This document shows positions 10,060 through 18,621 of a stretch of DNA of 64,000 bases, piece after piece (positions within the stretch are counted from its first letter, which is position 1; each line of letters begins with the position of its first letter). The position numbers were made by a program, and so were the translations under genes. The stretch is taken from positions 18,117-82,116 of the forward strand of contig NZ_MCUW01000015.1 in assembly GCF_002873335.1 (NCBI RefSeq), read 5' to 3'. The DNA comes from Vibrio sp. 10N.286.49.B1 (lineage in GTDB: Bacteria > Pseudomonadota > Gammaproteobacteria > Enterobacterales > Vibrionaceae). The notes beneath the pieces are model-generated. The model was not told the origin of the DNA and ran no database searches. It worked only from the letters and a program-made list of their open reading frames with translations.

Positions 10060-10086
10060 TAAAGAAAGACGAGGAGACTTTCTTTA
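10060..10086 (-). other. Inverted repeat in the luxR leader
   Basis: TAAAGAAAG and CTTTCTTTA form a perfect 9-bp inverted repeat around a 9-base loop, about 90-115 bases upstream of the luxR start codon. It could be an mRNA hairpin or an operator; the function is unknown. Confidence 0.5.
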
Positions 10087-10176
10087 TGTCGATTTCCATT
10101 TTGGAAATTTACCGCTTGGCTTTTTCTTTTAAGTGATAAGTGTAATGGTGCATATATAGGTTGGTCAATGCACATT

Positions 10177-10200
10177 CACTGATAATTATGATAATTAGTG
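10177..10200. promoter_or_regulatory. Imperfect palindrome, possible LuxR autoregulatory site
   Basis: CACTGATAATTA and TGATAATTAGTG form an imperfect palindrome (9 of 12 pairs). The TGATAA half resembles the LuxR/SmcR half-site, and LuxR-type proteins are known to repress their own genes. The match is loose. Confidence 0.3.
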
Positions 10201-10268
10201 CTTATTTACCTGCACATCACACTTTTTTTGAAAGTGTAATTTTTTTTCAACAGGTTACGTTAACAAGG

Positions 10269-10298
10269 AGCCTCATGTGGTTTAGACCACATGAGGCT
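10269..10298. other. Perfect 13-bp hairpin with TTAG loop
   Basis: AGCCTCATGTGGT is followed by TTAG and then ACCACATGAGGCT, a perfect 13-bp inverted repeat. Neither strand has a T-tract after it, so it is not an ordinary terminator. A G7 run begins four bases later. It lies 161 bases upstream of the hpt start codon and could be a 5' leader structure or part of a small RNA. Confidence 0.75.
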
Positions 10299-10458
10299 GG
10301 TAGGGGGGGAATAGCCTTGGTTTTTATCGAAAGGCATAAAGTGTTACCATACGGCCACTTTAAAAACGACTCTCCTAATCCTGATAGCTGGCCAGTATCA
10401 ACAGAGATACCTGTCTAGGGTGACATGGTTGGAGTTAACAACAAAAATAGAGATCGAT

Positions 10459-10989
10459 ATGAAACATACCATTGAAGTGATGATTTCTGAGAAAGAAGTA
10501 CATGACCGTGTTCAAGTCTTAGGTAAGGAAATTACCGAGTACTATAAAGGCAGCGAAGACCTTGTTATGGTCGGCTTGTTGAGAGGTTCGTTCGTCTTTA
10601 TGGCTGACCTAGCGCGTGCTATTGATATTACGCACTCAGTCGATTTCATGACCGCATCTAGTTACGGTAATACCATGGAAAGCTCTCGTGATGTTCGTAT
10701 CTTGAAAGATCTTGATGACGATATCAAAGGTAAAGATATCCTGTTGGTTGAAGACATTATTGATACCGGCAATACGTTAACGAAGGTGAAAGAGATACTT
10801 TCTTTACGTGAGCCGAAATCTATCCAGATCTGTACCTTGCTCGATAAACCGTCTCGCCGTGAGGTTCCTGTTGATGTGAAATGGATTGGCTTTGGTATTC
10901 CAGACGAGTTTGTTGTCGGTGTGGGTATTGATTACGCGCAGAAGTACCGTCATTTACCTTACATTGGTAAGGTTGTACCGCAAGAATAA
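10459..10989 (+). CDS. hpt: Hypoxanthine phosphoribosyltransferase
   Basis: Hpt salvages hypoxanthine (and guanine less well) to IMP with PRPP. The 176-residue protein shows the PRPP-binding motif [16 protein letters not shown] at about residues 94-109 and the flexible-loop segment [14 protein letters not shown] typical of the family. The ATG at 10459 is chosen because [14 protein letters not shown] is the usual N-terminus; an upstream in-frame start at 10420 would add 13 unusual residues. The gene runs into a strong terminator shared with can, which converges on it. The order hpt-can-yadGH resembles E. coli. Confidence 0.96.
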   Translation: MKHTIEVMISEKEVHDRVQVLGKEITEYYKGSEDLVMVGLLRGSFVFMADLARAIDITHSVDFMTASSYGNTMESSRDVRILKDLDDDIKGKDILLVEDIIDTGNTLTKVKEILSLREPKSIQICTLLDKPSRREVPVDVKWIGFGIPDEFVVGVGIDYAQKYRHLPYIGKVVPQE

Positions 10990-10990
10990 T

Positions 10991-11017
10991 AAAATGCCCA
11001 CATAAGTGGGCATTTTT
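10991..11017. terminator. Bidirectional terminator between hpt and can
   Basis: AAAATGCCCAC pairs with GTGGGCATTTT across ATAA, with a T5 tail on the plus strand and an A-run giving a T-tail on the minus strand. Confidence 0.92.
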
Positions 11018-11044
11018 ACAATAGTGGTACTGTTGGGAATCGAG

Positions 11045-11704
11045 TTACTTCAGTACTTCACTATTGAGAATTTTTGCCATCGCGGCTTGATAGTTGACTT
11101 CGAGAGTTTCGCGGCTATAACAACGAACGCCTAGGTCTTGCAGCTTGCCATCACCAATGCCGTAAACCACGCCATGGATTTCAGTATCTTGTCCACGCTC
11201 CCATGCGCCCTGCATGACCGTTGAGTTACCGAGGTTGTATACCTGCTCAGCAACGTTGATTTCACATAGCTTATCGGCTCGCATGTCTTGCGGCAGCTCA
11301 CCAAGCCAATTTCTATGTTTTAGGTATAAATCACGAATGTGCAGAAGCCAGTTGTTGATGAGCCCAAGTTGTGGATTATCGATGGCAGCATTAACACCGC
11401 CACATCCATAGTGCCCGCAGACAATAATATGCTTCACTTTCAACACGTCTACCGCATATTGCACAACGGATAAGCAGTTGAGGTCAGTATGGATCACTTG
11501 GTTTGCTACATTACGGTGTACGAAGAGTTCGCCAGAATACAAACCGGTAAGGCGCTCTGCTGGGACACGGCTATCTGAACAACCGATCCAAAGAAACCCA
11601 GGGTTCTGACCTTCTTCTAACTTGGCAAAGTACGCGGGGCGTTCTGCTCTAATTTGCTCTGACCATTTTGAGTTATTGTCAAAGAGTTGTTTGATTTCTG
11701 GCAT
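11045..11704 (-). CDS. can: Beta-carbonic anhydrase
   Basis: Can interconverts CO2 and bicarbonate in the cytoplasm. All beta-class residues are in place and numbered as in E. coli: Cys42, Asp44 and Arg46 in GCSDSR, and His98 and Cys101 in CGHYGCGG. Trp39 and Arg64, which line the non-catalytic bicarbonate pocket of the allosteric type II enzymes, are also present. The 219-residue length is standard, and the Shine-Dalgarno AAAGGAA precedes the ATG. It is divergent from a SulP-family transporter 235 bases away, a pairing that suggests joint handling of bicarbonate. Confidence 0.97.
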   Translation of the reverse strand: MPEIKQLFDNNSKWSEQIRAERPAYFAKLEEGQNPGFLWIGCSDSRVPAERLTGLYSGELFVHRNVANQVIHTDLNCLSVVQYAVDVLKVKHIIVCGHYGCGGVNAAIDNPQLGLINNWLLHIRDLYLKHRNWLGELPQDMRADKLCEINVAEQVYNLGNSTVMQGAWERGQDTEIHGVVYGIGDGKLQDLGVRCYSRETLEVNYQAAMAKILNSEVLK

Positions 11705-11718
11705 GGTTATTCCTTTAA

Positions 11719-11732
11719 GTGACTTAAATCAC
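11719..11732. promoter_or_regulatory. GTGA-N6-TCAC inverted repeat upstream of can
   Basis: GTGACTTAAATCAC has the CRP core spacing but lacks the outer T and A. It is only 15 bases upstream of the can start codon and overlaps a possible TATAGT -10 on the minus strand, so it would act as a repressor-type site or an mRNA hairpin if real. Confidence 0.3.
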
Positions 11733-11939
11733 TATACACAATGTTACAATTTGAATCCCGTAAAAGTTATGTCAAAAAGCACTCATCTGACGTCTTCATG
11801 CACCGAAAATCAGCGACTTACACATTAAGTTTCGTTTTGAATATGAGTTATAACAATTGAATCAATTCATAACACTTCTTCATGGGTGCTTACATTTGAT
11901 ATTGTACGGCGATTTTTGATGTATTGAACAGGGATGGCT

Positions 11940-13613
11940 ATGCAGTTAACACATCGTTTTAGTGACATGAGTTTGAAAGGAGATCTCTTTGGCGGTGTTA
12001 CTACCGCAATCATCTCGTTGCCCCTCGCACTAGCGTTTGGGGTCGCATCGGGCGCGGGCGCAGAGGCAGGATTGTGGGGCGCCATTATGGTTGGCCTGTT
12101 TGCCTCGTTATTTGGCGGCTCATCAACGTTAATCTCTGAGCCTACAGGCCCAATGACCGTGATTATGACGGCAGTGCTAACCAGTATGATGGCCAAGTAC
12201 CCAGAGACCGGGCTGGCCATGACTTTTACGGTAGTAATGATGGCTGGGGCGTTCCAAATGTTGCTCGGCACATTGCGACTGGGGAAATACGTCACGCTTA
12301 TGCCATATAGTGTCGTGTCCGGTTTTATGTCGGGCATTGGCGTTATCTTGATTATTCTTCAGTTTGCGCCTTTACTCGGACAGGCTGCGCCAGCTGGTGG
12401 GGTGATCGGCACGCTGCAAGCGGTTCCTGATATTTTCGCGCAGCTGGATATTGCCGAGCTATTTCTGGGCCTATTGACGTTAGCGATTTTATTTTTCTTT
12501 CCTAAGCGGTATCAAAAATATGTTCCGCCACAACTGGTCGCACTCGTAGCGGTCACCTTATTGTCGGTGGTGTTTTTTGATTCAGACAGTATACGTCGTA
12601 TAGGCGAAATTCCTGCAGGACTCCCTACCCTTGTGATGCCTTATATCAATGCCGATATGTTGACTACGATGGTGATTGATGCGCTCGTACTTGGCACGTT
12701 GGGGTGTATTGATACCCTATTGACCGCCGTGATTGGAGACTCTTTGACTCGTAAAGAACATGACTCCGATAAGGAGTTGCGGGGTCAAGGTCTAGCGAAC
12801 TTAGTTGCTGGACTTTTTGGGGCGCTTCCTGGTGCAGGCGCGACCATGGGAACCGTGACTAATATCCAAGTTGGGGCTCGTTCACCATTGTCTGGTGTGG
12901 TTCGTGCCATGGTATTAGCGTTAGTCGTTTTGGTGGCTGGTGGGCTAACTGAACCGATCCCAATGGCGGTTTTGGCGGGTATTGCCGTGTTTGTTGGGTT
13001 CAATATATTGGACTGGAGCTTCATCCAGCGAGCTCATAAAGTCAGCCTTCAAGGCATGGCAATCATGTACGGTGTGATGTTATTAACGGTGTTCGTTGAT
13101 CTCATTGTTGCCGTCGGGCTAGGGGTGTTTATCTCCAATATCATTATTATTGAGCGCTTAAGCCGTGAGCAAGCTCGCCAAGTTAAAGCCATTAGTGACG
13201 CAGATGAAGATGATGTGCCGCTGACAGCGAATGAGCGTCGTTTGCTAGAGCAAGCCAACGGCAAAATATTATTTTTCTATCTATCGGGGCCGATGATATT
13301 CAGTGTCTCAAAAGCCATTTCTCGCCAACATTCAAGTATCGCCGATTACGAAGCAATGATTCTCGATCTGACGGATGTGCCTATGATTGATGTCACCGTC
13401 GGGCTTGCCCTTGAAAATGCGATTAAAGATGCACTGGATGCCAACTGTAGGGTGTATTTACTGTGTCCTAATGAACAAACACAACAGCAATTAGATAAGT
13501 TCCACATTATTGATTTGGTGCCTCACAGCAACATCTACCCCTCAAGAGAGCTCGCATTGAGTGCCGCTTCACGTGCGCTTGCGACAAGCCCACTTACACA
13601 GGATAACGAATGA
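11940..13613 (+). CDS. SulP-family anion transporter with STAS domain, probable bicarbonate uptake
   Basis: An inner-membrane SLC26/SulP transporter of 557 residues. The N-terminal Sulfate_transp region contains the family signature SEPTGPMTVIM near residue 65 and many hydrophobic helices up to about residue 400; a cytoplasmic STAS domain follows (about 440-540; KILFFYLSGPMIF and LDLTDVPMIDVT). Among SulP proteins, those next to beta-carbonic anhydrases are often Na+/bicarbonate symporters of the BicA type, which is the inferred substrate; sulfate or another anion cannot be excluded. I chose the ATG at 11940 rather than 11934, because AGGGA then has normal spacing. The gene interrupts the can-yadGH order known from E. 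coli. Confidence 0.85.
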   Translation: MQLTHRFSDMSLKGDLFGGVTTAIISLPLALAFGVASGAGAEAGLWGAIMVGLFASLFGGSSTLISEPTGPMTVIMTAVLTSMMAKYPETGLAMTFTVVMMAGAFQMLLGTLRLGKYVTLMPYSVVSGFMSGIGVILIILQFAPLLGQAAPAGGVIGTLQAVPDIFAQLDIAELFLGLLTLAILFFFPKRYQKYVPPQLVALVAVTLLSVVFFDSDSIRRIGEIPAGLPTLVMPYINADMLTTMVIDALVLGTLGCIDTLLTAVIGDSLTRKEHDSDKELRGQGLANLVAGLFGALPGAGATMGTVTNIQVGARSPLSGVVRAMVLALVVLVAGGLTEPIPMAVLAGIAVFVGFNILDWSFIQRAHKVSLQGMAIMYGVMLLTVFVDLIVAVGLGVFISNIIIIERLSREQARQVKAISDADEDDVPLTANERRLLEQANGKILFFYLSGPMIFSVSKAISRQHSSIADYEAMILDLTDVPMIDVTVGLALENAIKDALDANCRVYLLCPNEQTQQQLDKFHIIDLVPHSNIYPSRELALSAASRALATSPLTQDNE

Positions 13614-13763
13614 GGTTGCGTATACGATTGTTATTTTTCGACAGCAATATGAGTGAAGCAAGGGAGGCATAGATTCAGCGGATTGTACGTTTACTATTGA
13701 AAAGAGAGCGACGCGCCATCATGTTGGTGGGAGATAAATAACCACGACTTCTTTATTTTTCGA

Positions 13764-13769
13764 TATAAT
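13764..13769 (+). promoter_or_regulatory. Possible -10 element for yadGH
   Basis: TATAAT stands 46 bases upstream of the yadG ATG. No good -35 hexamer is visible 16-18 bases upstream, so the promoter is only tentative. Confidence 0.35.
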
Positions 13770-13814
13770 CGGAATTGTCAAAACATCCTAGTCTGATCAC
13801 AATCGGTGCACAGC

Positions 13815-14735
13815 ATGTACGCATTAGAAATAGAACAACTCCGCAAGACCTATGCAGGTGGGTTTGAGGCGCTCAAAGGTGTAAGCCTGACCGTAGAGCA
13901 AGGGGACTTTTACGCCTTGCTTGGCCCAAATGGTGCCGGGAAATCGACCACAATTGGTATTATTACATCGCTAGTAAACAAAACCTCTGGTGGTGTAAAA
14001 GTGTTTGGTTATAACATCGATAACCAACTCGAGCAGGCAAAGCAGCAGCTCGGCCTTGTACCACAAGAATTTAACTTTAATCCATTTGAGACCGTGCAGC
14101 AAATCGTATTGCAACAAGCTGGTTATTATGGTGTCCCGCGTGATCTTGCTAAGCAGCGTGCGCAAAAATACCTAACACAATTAGATTTGTGGGAGAAAAA
14201 AGATGAACGTGCACGCCACCTATCGGGGGGCATGAAGCGTCGCTTAATGATTGCGCGGGCTTTGATGCATGAACCCAAGCTTCTGATCCTTGATGAACCA
14301 ACCGCTGGTGTTGATATTGAACTGCGTCGCTCTATGTGGGATTTTCTAAAAGAGATTAACAAGCAAGGTATTACCATTATTTTGACCACGCATTACCTAG
14401 AAGAGGCTGAATTGCTGTGCCGAAATATCGGTATTATTCAAAGTGGCGAGTTGATTGAAAATACCTCGATGAAGTCATTATTGAACAAACTTCATGTCGA
14501 GACCTTTATTTTTGATATTGCCGATAATCATGACATACCAGTACTTTCAGGTGTGACGGCTCAGCATATGGTGAATGGTTCGCTGGAGATTGAACTAGAA
14601 AAAACACAAGGACTGAACCACGTGTTTGAGCAACTGACTCAAGCGGGTATCACTGTATTATCAATGCGAAACAAAGCGAACCGACTTGAAGAGTTGTTTG
14701 TCTCGATTGTTCGTAAACCGCAACAGGAGCAGTAG
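13815..14735 (+). CDS. yadG: ABC-2 type exporter, ATP-binding subunit
   Basis: This 306-residue ATPase closely resembles E. coli YadG. Walker A is GPNGAGKST, the signature LSGGMKRRLMIARAL, Walker B LLILDEPTAGVD, and the switch His lies in TTHYLEEAE. The segment LVPQEFNFNPFETVQQIV and the C-terminal SMRNKANRLEELF are shared with YadG as I know it. The ATG at 13815 is preferred to the GTG at 13806. With the following yadH it should form a half-size exporter whose substrate is not established. The stop codon is followed by the yadH start after one base. Confidence 0.93.
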   Translation: MYALEIEQLRKTYAGGFEALKGVSLTVEQGDFYALLGPNGAGKSTTIGIITSLVNKTSGGVKVFGYNIDNQLEQAKQQLGLVPQEFNFNPFETVQQIVLQQAGYYGVPRDLAKQRAQKYLTQLDLWEKKDERARHLSGGMKRRLMIARALMHEPKLLILDEPTAGVDIELRRSMWDFLKEINKQGITIILTTHYLEEAELLCRNIGIIQSGELIENTSMKSLLNKLHVETFIFDIADNHDIPVLSGVTAQHMVNGSLEIELEKTQGLNHVFEQLTQAGITVLSMRNKANRLEELFVSIVRKPQQEQ

Positions 14736-14736
14736 T

Positions 14737-15507
14737 ATGCACACTCTTTACTGGACTGCGTTTAAGAGCTTACTCACGAAAGAGATCAACCGTTTTACGC
14801 GTATTTGGGTACAGACCTTAGTACCACCTGCGATCACGATGACATTGTATTTTATTATCTTTGGCAGCTTGATTGGATCTCGAATTGGTCAAATGGGAGG
14901 GTTTAGTTACATGGAGTACATCGTCCCTGGCCTTATCATGATGTCGGTGATTACTAACTCTTACTCTAACGTTGCCTCCTCCTTTTTTAGTGCCAAATTT
15001 CAAAAAAATATTGAAGAACTACTGGTCGCGCCCGTCCCTAATTATGTGATTATTGCTGGGTTTGTGATGGGCGGTGTGGTTCGCGGTCTGCTTGTTGGTA
15101 CGATCGTGACGTTGGTATCGCTTTTCTTTGTTGATCTTCAGGTACAGCATTGGGGCATCATTATCGCGACGGTATTCTTAACCTCGGTCGTATTTTCTCT
15201 TGGTGGACTAATCAACGCGGTATTTGCAAAAACGTTTGATGATATCTCTATTATTCCAACGTTTATTTTAACGCCATTGACGTATCTAGGCGGTGTTTTC
15301 TATTCAATCAGTCTCTTACCTGAATTCTGGCAAGGTATATCGAAAATTAATCCGATTGTTTATATGGTCAATGCCTTTCGTTATGGATTCTTAGGGGTAT
15401 CCGATGTCGGGATTGTGACTTCATTTGGCGTACTCTTAGTGTTTATCGTGGTACTTTATGGGGTAGCACATTATTTAGTAACAAAAGGGATTGGCCTTCG
15501 AAGCTAA
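14737..15507 (+). CDS. yadH: ABC-2 type exporter, membrane subunit
   Basis: This 256-residue integral membrane protein has about six hydrophobic segments and the ABC-2 signature region YMEYIVPGLIMMSVITNSYSN and FILTPLTYLGGVFYSI near the C-terminus. It starts one base after yadG with CAGGAGCAG as ribosome binding site, so the two are translated as a pair. A Rho-independent terminator closes the operon. The substrate is unknown; the E. coli homologue also has no agreed function. Confidence 0.92.
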   Translation: MHTLYWTAFKSLLTKEINRFTRIWVQTLVPPAITMTLYFIIFGSLIGSRIGQMGGFSYMEYIVPGLIMMSVITNSYSNVASSFFSAKFQKNIEELLVAPVPNYVIIAGFVMGGVVRGLLVGTIVTLVSLFFVDLQVQHWGIIIATVFLTSVVFSLGGLINAVFAKTFDDISIIPTFILTPLTYLGGVFYSISLLPEFWQGISKINPIVYMVNAFRYGFLGVSDVGIVTSFGVLLVFIVVLYGVAHYLVTKGIGLRS

Positions 15508-15538
15508 TCGCTTGAATCAATTACTGAACTGATAAATT

Positions 15539-15566
15539 AAATGGTGGCGAATGAGCCACCATTTTT
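15539..15566 (+). terminator. Terminator after yadH
   Basis: AAATGGTGGC pairs with GCCACCATTT across GAATGA and ends in a T5 run. It separates yadGH from glnE, whose start is only 28 bases further on. Confidence 0.85.
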
Positions 15567-15593
15567 GTTTTTAGGTCGAGACAAGGACGACGA

Positions 15594-18440
15594 ATGCAAC
15601 TGCCAGCATCATTAGAATTACATACTCAACAGTCAATTGAGCGAATCCACGAACGATATGCAGACGCTTCGCATTGGCCTGCCACGCGTTTAGAGCAACT
15701 GCAACGTGTGTTGTCAATCAGCGAATTTGTGGAAGAAGCATTGTTGAAAGATGAGGTTTTATTTCAACAGTTACCACAAATGCTTGAGCATCCAGAGCGC
15801 GCTGAATCTTACCGTGAGCACCTACGCACCGTGTTGTCGGCGTGCTCGATTGAAACCGATGGCCACCGTGAATTACGACGCTTTCGTAACCGTGAAATGA
15901 CGTATATTGCGTGGCGTGACATGGTGGGCGACTGGACGCTAGAAGAGAGCTTGCAGCATTTATCGATGCTTGCAGAAGCCATGATATTTGAGACGTACCG
16001 CTGGCAGTATCAGGTATGTTGCAATGAGTGGGGAACCCCTTGCAATGCCGAAGGCGAAGCACAGCCAATGCTCATTATCGGAATGGGCAAGCTAGGCGGT
16101 GGTGAGCTGAATTTCTCATCCGATATCGATTTGATTTTTACCTACCCAGAAAATGGTGAAACGCAGGGCGCACGACGCTCCATTGCTAATGCGCAGTTCT
16201 TTACTCGTTTAGGCCAGCGCATCATCAAGGCTTTGGATCAGCAGACCTTCGACGGTTTTTGTTACCGTGTGGATATGCGCCTTCGCCCCTTTGGTGAAAG
16301 TGGGCCGCTGGTGATGAGTTATGCCGCTCTTGAAGATTACTACCAAGAGCAAGGTCGAGACTGGGAGCGTTACGCCATGATAAAAGCTCGGGTAATGGGG
16401 AGTGAGATGTATCCTGAATACCAAGAGCTGCGCCAAATGTTGCGTCCGTTTGTGTTCCGCCGCTATATTGATTTTAGTGCGATCCAATCCTTACGCCGTA
16501 TGAAATCGATGATCAGCAGTGAGGTGAGACGTCGTGGACTTGGCAATAATATCAAGCTGGGGCCTGGCGGGATTCGTGAGGTTGAGTTTATTGCACAAGT
16601 TTTTCAGCTTATTCGTGGTGGTCGAGAACCTAGCTTGCGAGGACGCGGGTTACTTGAAACGCTCGATGCCATTGAAACCCTCGCACTACTTGAGAAAAAA
16701 GAAGTGATGCACCTGCGAGAGGCTTACTGTTTCTTAAGACGTCAAGAAAACTTACTGCAAGCCATGGCGGATAAACAAACACAAACATTGCCAGAGAAAG
16801 AGACGGACCAAATCAAGCTCGCGTTTGCGATGGGGTTTGAGTCTTGGGACCTTATGCTTGAGGCGACATCTCAACATATGCTCAACGTCCATTGCGTGTT
16901 TGGTGACCTGATTGGTGAAGATGAAGAAGAAGCGCCTAGTCCAGTACAGAAGCACTTCCATGAATTATGGGATATGGTGCATGATCCTGAAGTCGTCGAA
17001 CACATTCTTGAGCATGACTTGAACCTTGATAATGCAGATGTAAAGCGAAGCACGATTTGCCAATTTAAAAAAGATCTGGCGAAGAAGACCCTAGGGCCTC
17101 GAGGTCGAGAGGTGCTGAATCGCCTAATGCCTAAGGTATTCAGTGCTATTTATGCCCATAAAGATGCCGAGTTTGGTTTATCTCGAGTGTTGCATGTCTT
17201 GCATCGCATCGTCACTCGAACGACGTACCTTGAGTTATTAGATGAGCACCCAGCAGCGCTGGTTCAATTAGTTCGTTTATGCACAGCAAGCCCTATGATT
17301 TCAGAGCAGCTGGGTCGTTATCCTATTCTTCTTGATGAACTGCTTGATCCGTCTCATTTGTATAACCCTGTTCCTTTAGCGTCGTATAAAACAGAGCTTA
17401 GAGATTACCTTGCTCGTATCCCTGAAGAGGATATGGAACAGCAAATGGAAGCACTGCGCCAGTTTAAGCAAACCTGTATTTTGCGGATTGCGGCGGCGGA
17501 TATTGCAGGGGTTCTGCCTGTGATGAAAGTGAGTGATCACCTAACGTACTTAGCCGAGGCCATTGTTGAAGCTGGTGTGAACCAAGCGTGGCAACAAATG
17601 GCGGAGAAGTTTGGAGAGCCGACTCATATCAAAGATCGCGGGAGCAATGGCTTTGCTGTGATTGGCTATGGCAAGGTGGGTGGTTGGGAGCTTGGATATA
17701 ACTCCGACCTTGATATCGTCTTTATGCACGACTGTCCTGTCAATGTGTATACCGACGGTAAAAAAGAGATTGATGGCCGACAATTTTATCTACGCTTAGC
17801 TCAGCGTATTATTCATATCTTCTCGACGCGTACTGCGTCAGGTATTTTGTATGAAGTCGATACGCGTCTTCGTCCGTCTGGTGTCTCAGGCTTACTCGTA
17901 AGTCCGACAGAGGCATTTGAGGAGTATCAGCATAATGATGCTTGGACATGGGAGCATCAAGCATTGGTTCGCACGCGGCTAATATATGGTGATGAACGAC
18001 TGCATCAAGCTTTTAACCACACGCGTGTGGATGTATTGAGTAAGCCGCGTGATGCTGAGGAACTTAAACCCAAGGTGGTTGAAATGCGTGAAAAAATGCG
18101 CGCTCACCTTGGTGGAAAAAAAGCCGGGCGCTTTATGTTAAAGCAAGACCCCGGTGGTATTACCGACATCGAATTTCTGGCGCAATACCTAGTGCTACGT
18201 TTTAGCCATGAGAAACCAAAGCTGACTCGTTGGTCGGACAATGTTCGAATTTTTGAAAGCATGCTCCAGCAAGGGGTCATGGACGAAGAACAAGTGATGA
18301 CATTAACCCGAGCCTACACAACGCTACGAGATGAAATCCATCATCGTAATTTGTTAAATTTGGATGCCGATGTGGCAGACGATAAGCTACTTGAAGAGCG
18401 AGAAGCGGTTAAGCAAGCATGGCAACAATGGATGACTTGA
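15594..18440 (+). CDS. glnE: Bifunctional glutamine synthetase adenylyltransferase/deadenylase
   Basis: GlnE adds and removes AMP on glutamine synthetase in response to PII proteins and glutamine. The 948-residue protein has two related nucleotidyltransferase domains: the N-terminal deadenylase with GMGKLGGGELNFSSDIDLIF from residue 163, and the C-terminal adenylyltransferase with GYGKVGGWELGYNSDLDIVF from residue 691. Each ends in the metal-binding D-x-D. The helical GlnD_UR_UTase-type linker after each domain is recognisable by the GPGGIREVEFIAQ and DPGGITDIEFLAQ repeats. The start has a good AAGGA site. GlnE works with GlnK/GlnB, and a glnK-amtB operon lies 25 kb downstream in the same window. 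The order glnE-hldE is shared with E. coli. Confidence 0.97.
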   Translation: MQLPASLELHTQQSIERIHERYADASHWPATRLEQLQRVLSISEFVEEALLKDEVLFQQLPQMLEHPERAESYREHLRTVLSACSIETDGHRELRRFRNREMTYIAWRDMVGDWTLEESLQHLSMLAEAMIFETYRWQYQVCCNEWGTPCNAEGEAQPMLIIGMGKLGGGELNFSSDIDLIFTYPENGETQGARRSIANAQFFTRLGQRIIKALDQQTFDGFCYRVDMRLRPFGESGPLVMSYAALEDYYQEQGRDWERYAMIKARVMGSEMYPEYQELRQMLRPFVFRRYIDFSAIQSLRRMKSMISSEVRRRGLGNNIKLGPGGIREVEFIAQVFQLIRGGREPSLRGRGLLETLDAIETLALLEKKEVMHLREAYCFLRRQENLLQAMADKQTQTLPEKETDQIKLAFAMGFESWDLMLEATSQHMLNVHCVFGDLIGEDEEEAPSPVQKHFHELWDMVHDPEVVEHILEHDLNLDNADVKRSTICQFKKDLAKKTLGPRGREVLNRLMPKVFSAIYAHKDAEFGLSRVLHVLHRIVTRTTYLELLDEHPAALVQLVRLCTASPMISEQLGRYPILLDELLDPSHLYNPVPLASYKTELRDYLARIPEEDMEQQMEALRQFKQTCILRIAAADIAGVLPVMKVSDHLTYLAEAIVEAGVNQAWQQMAEKFGEPTHIKDRGSNGFAVIGYGKVGGWELGYNSDLDIVFMHDCPVNVYTDGKKEIDGRQFYLRLAQRIIHIFSTRTASGILYEVDTRLRPSGVSGLLVSPTEAFEEYQHNDAWTWEHQALVRTRLIYGDERLHQAFNHTRVDVLSKPRDAEELKPKVVEMREKMRAHLGGKKAGRFMLKQDPGGITDIEFLAQYLVLRFSHEKPKLTRWSDNVRIFESMLQQGVMDEEQVMTLTRAYTTLRDEIHHRNLLNLDADVADDKLLEEREAVKQAWQQWMT

Positions 18441-18621
18441 CCACTCGAGTTTGGTGTCAGCCCTAAGAGTTGTGCTACTATCTTTTCAAAGTCTTCAATT
18501 TGTATTGTGATGCTTTATCCGTTGATAATTCATGTCGATACCGTGATGAGATGCCGTAACATAAAGAACAATTATAGCCTGGGAGCAAAAGCCTCCCAAG
18601 CGTGTTATTTGGAGTGAGAGA

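Larger units (their letters stand above)
9974..10458. promoter_or_regulatory. Divergent luxR-hpt regulatory gap
   Basis: The 485-base gap holds the luxR leader and promoter on the minus strand and the hpt promoter on the plus strand. Structures seen are the Qrr-like site, a 9-bp inverted repeat (10060-10086), an imperfect 24-base palindrome (10177-10200) and a perfect 13-bp hairpin (10269-10298) followed by a run of seven G. The 85-codon reading frame 10161-10418 has a TTG start, no Shine-Dalgarno and no recognisable protein features; I do not count it as a gene. Confidence 0.7.

Noticed and set aside
10161..10418. 85-codon plus-strand frame between luxR and hpt
   Set aside because: It starts with TTG without a ribosome binding site, reads through a perfect hairpin and a G7 run, and its product has no recognisable features. 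It lies in a divergent control region.
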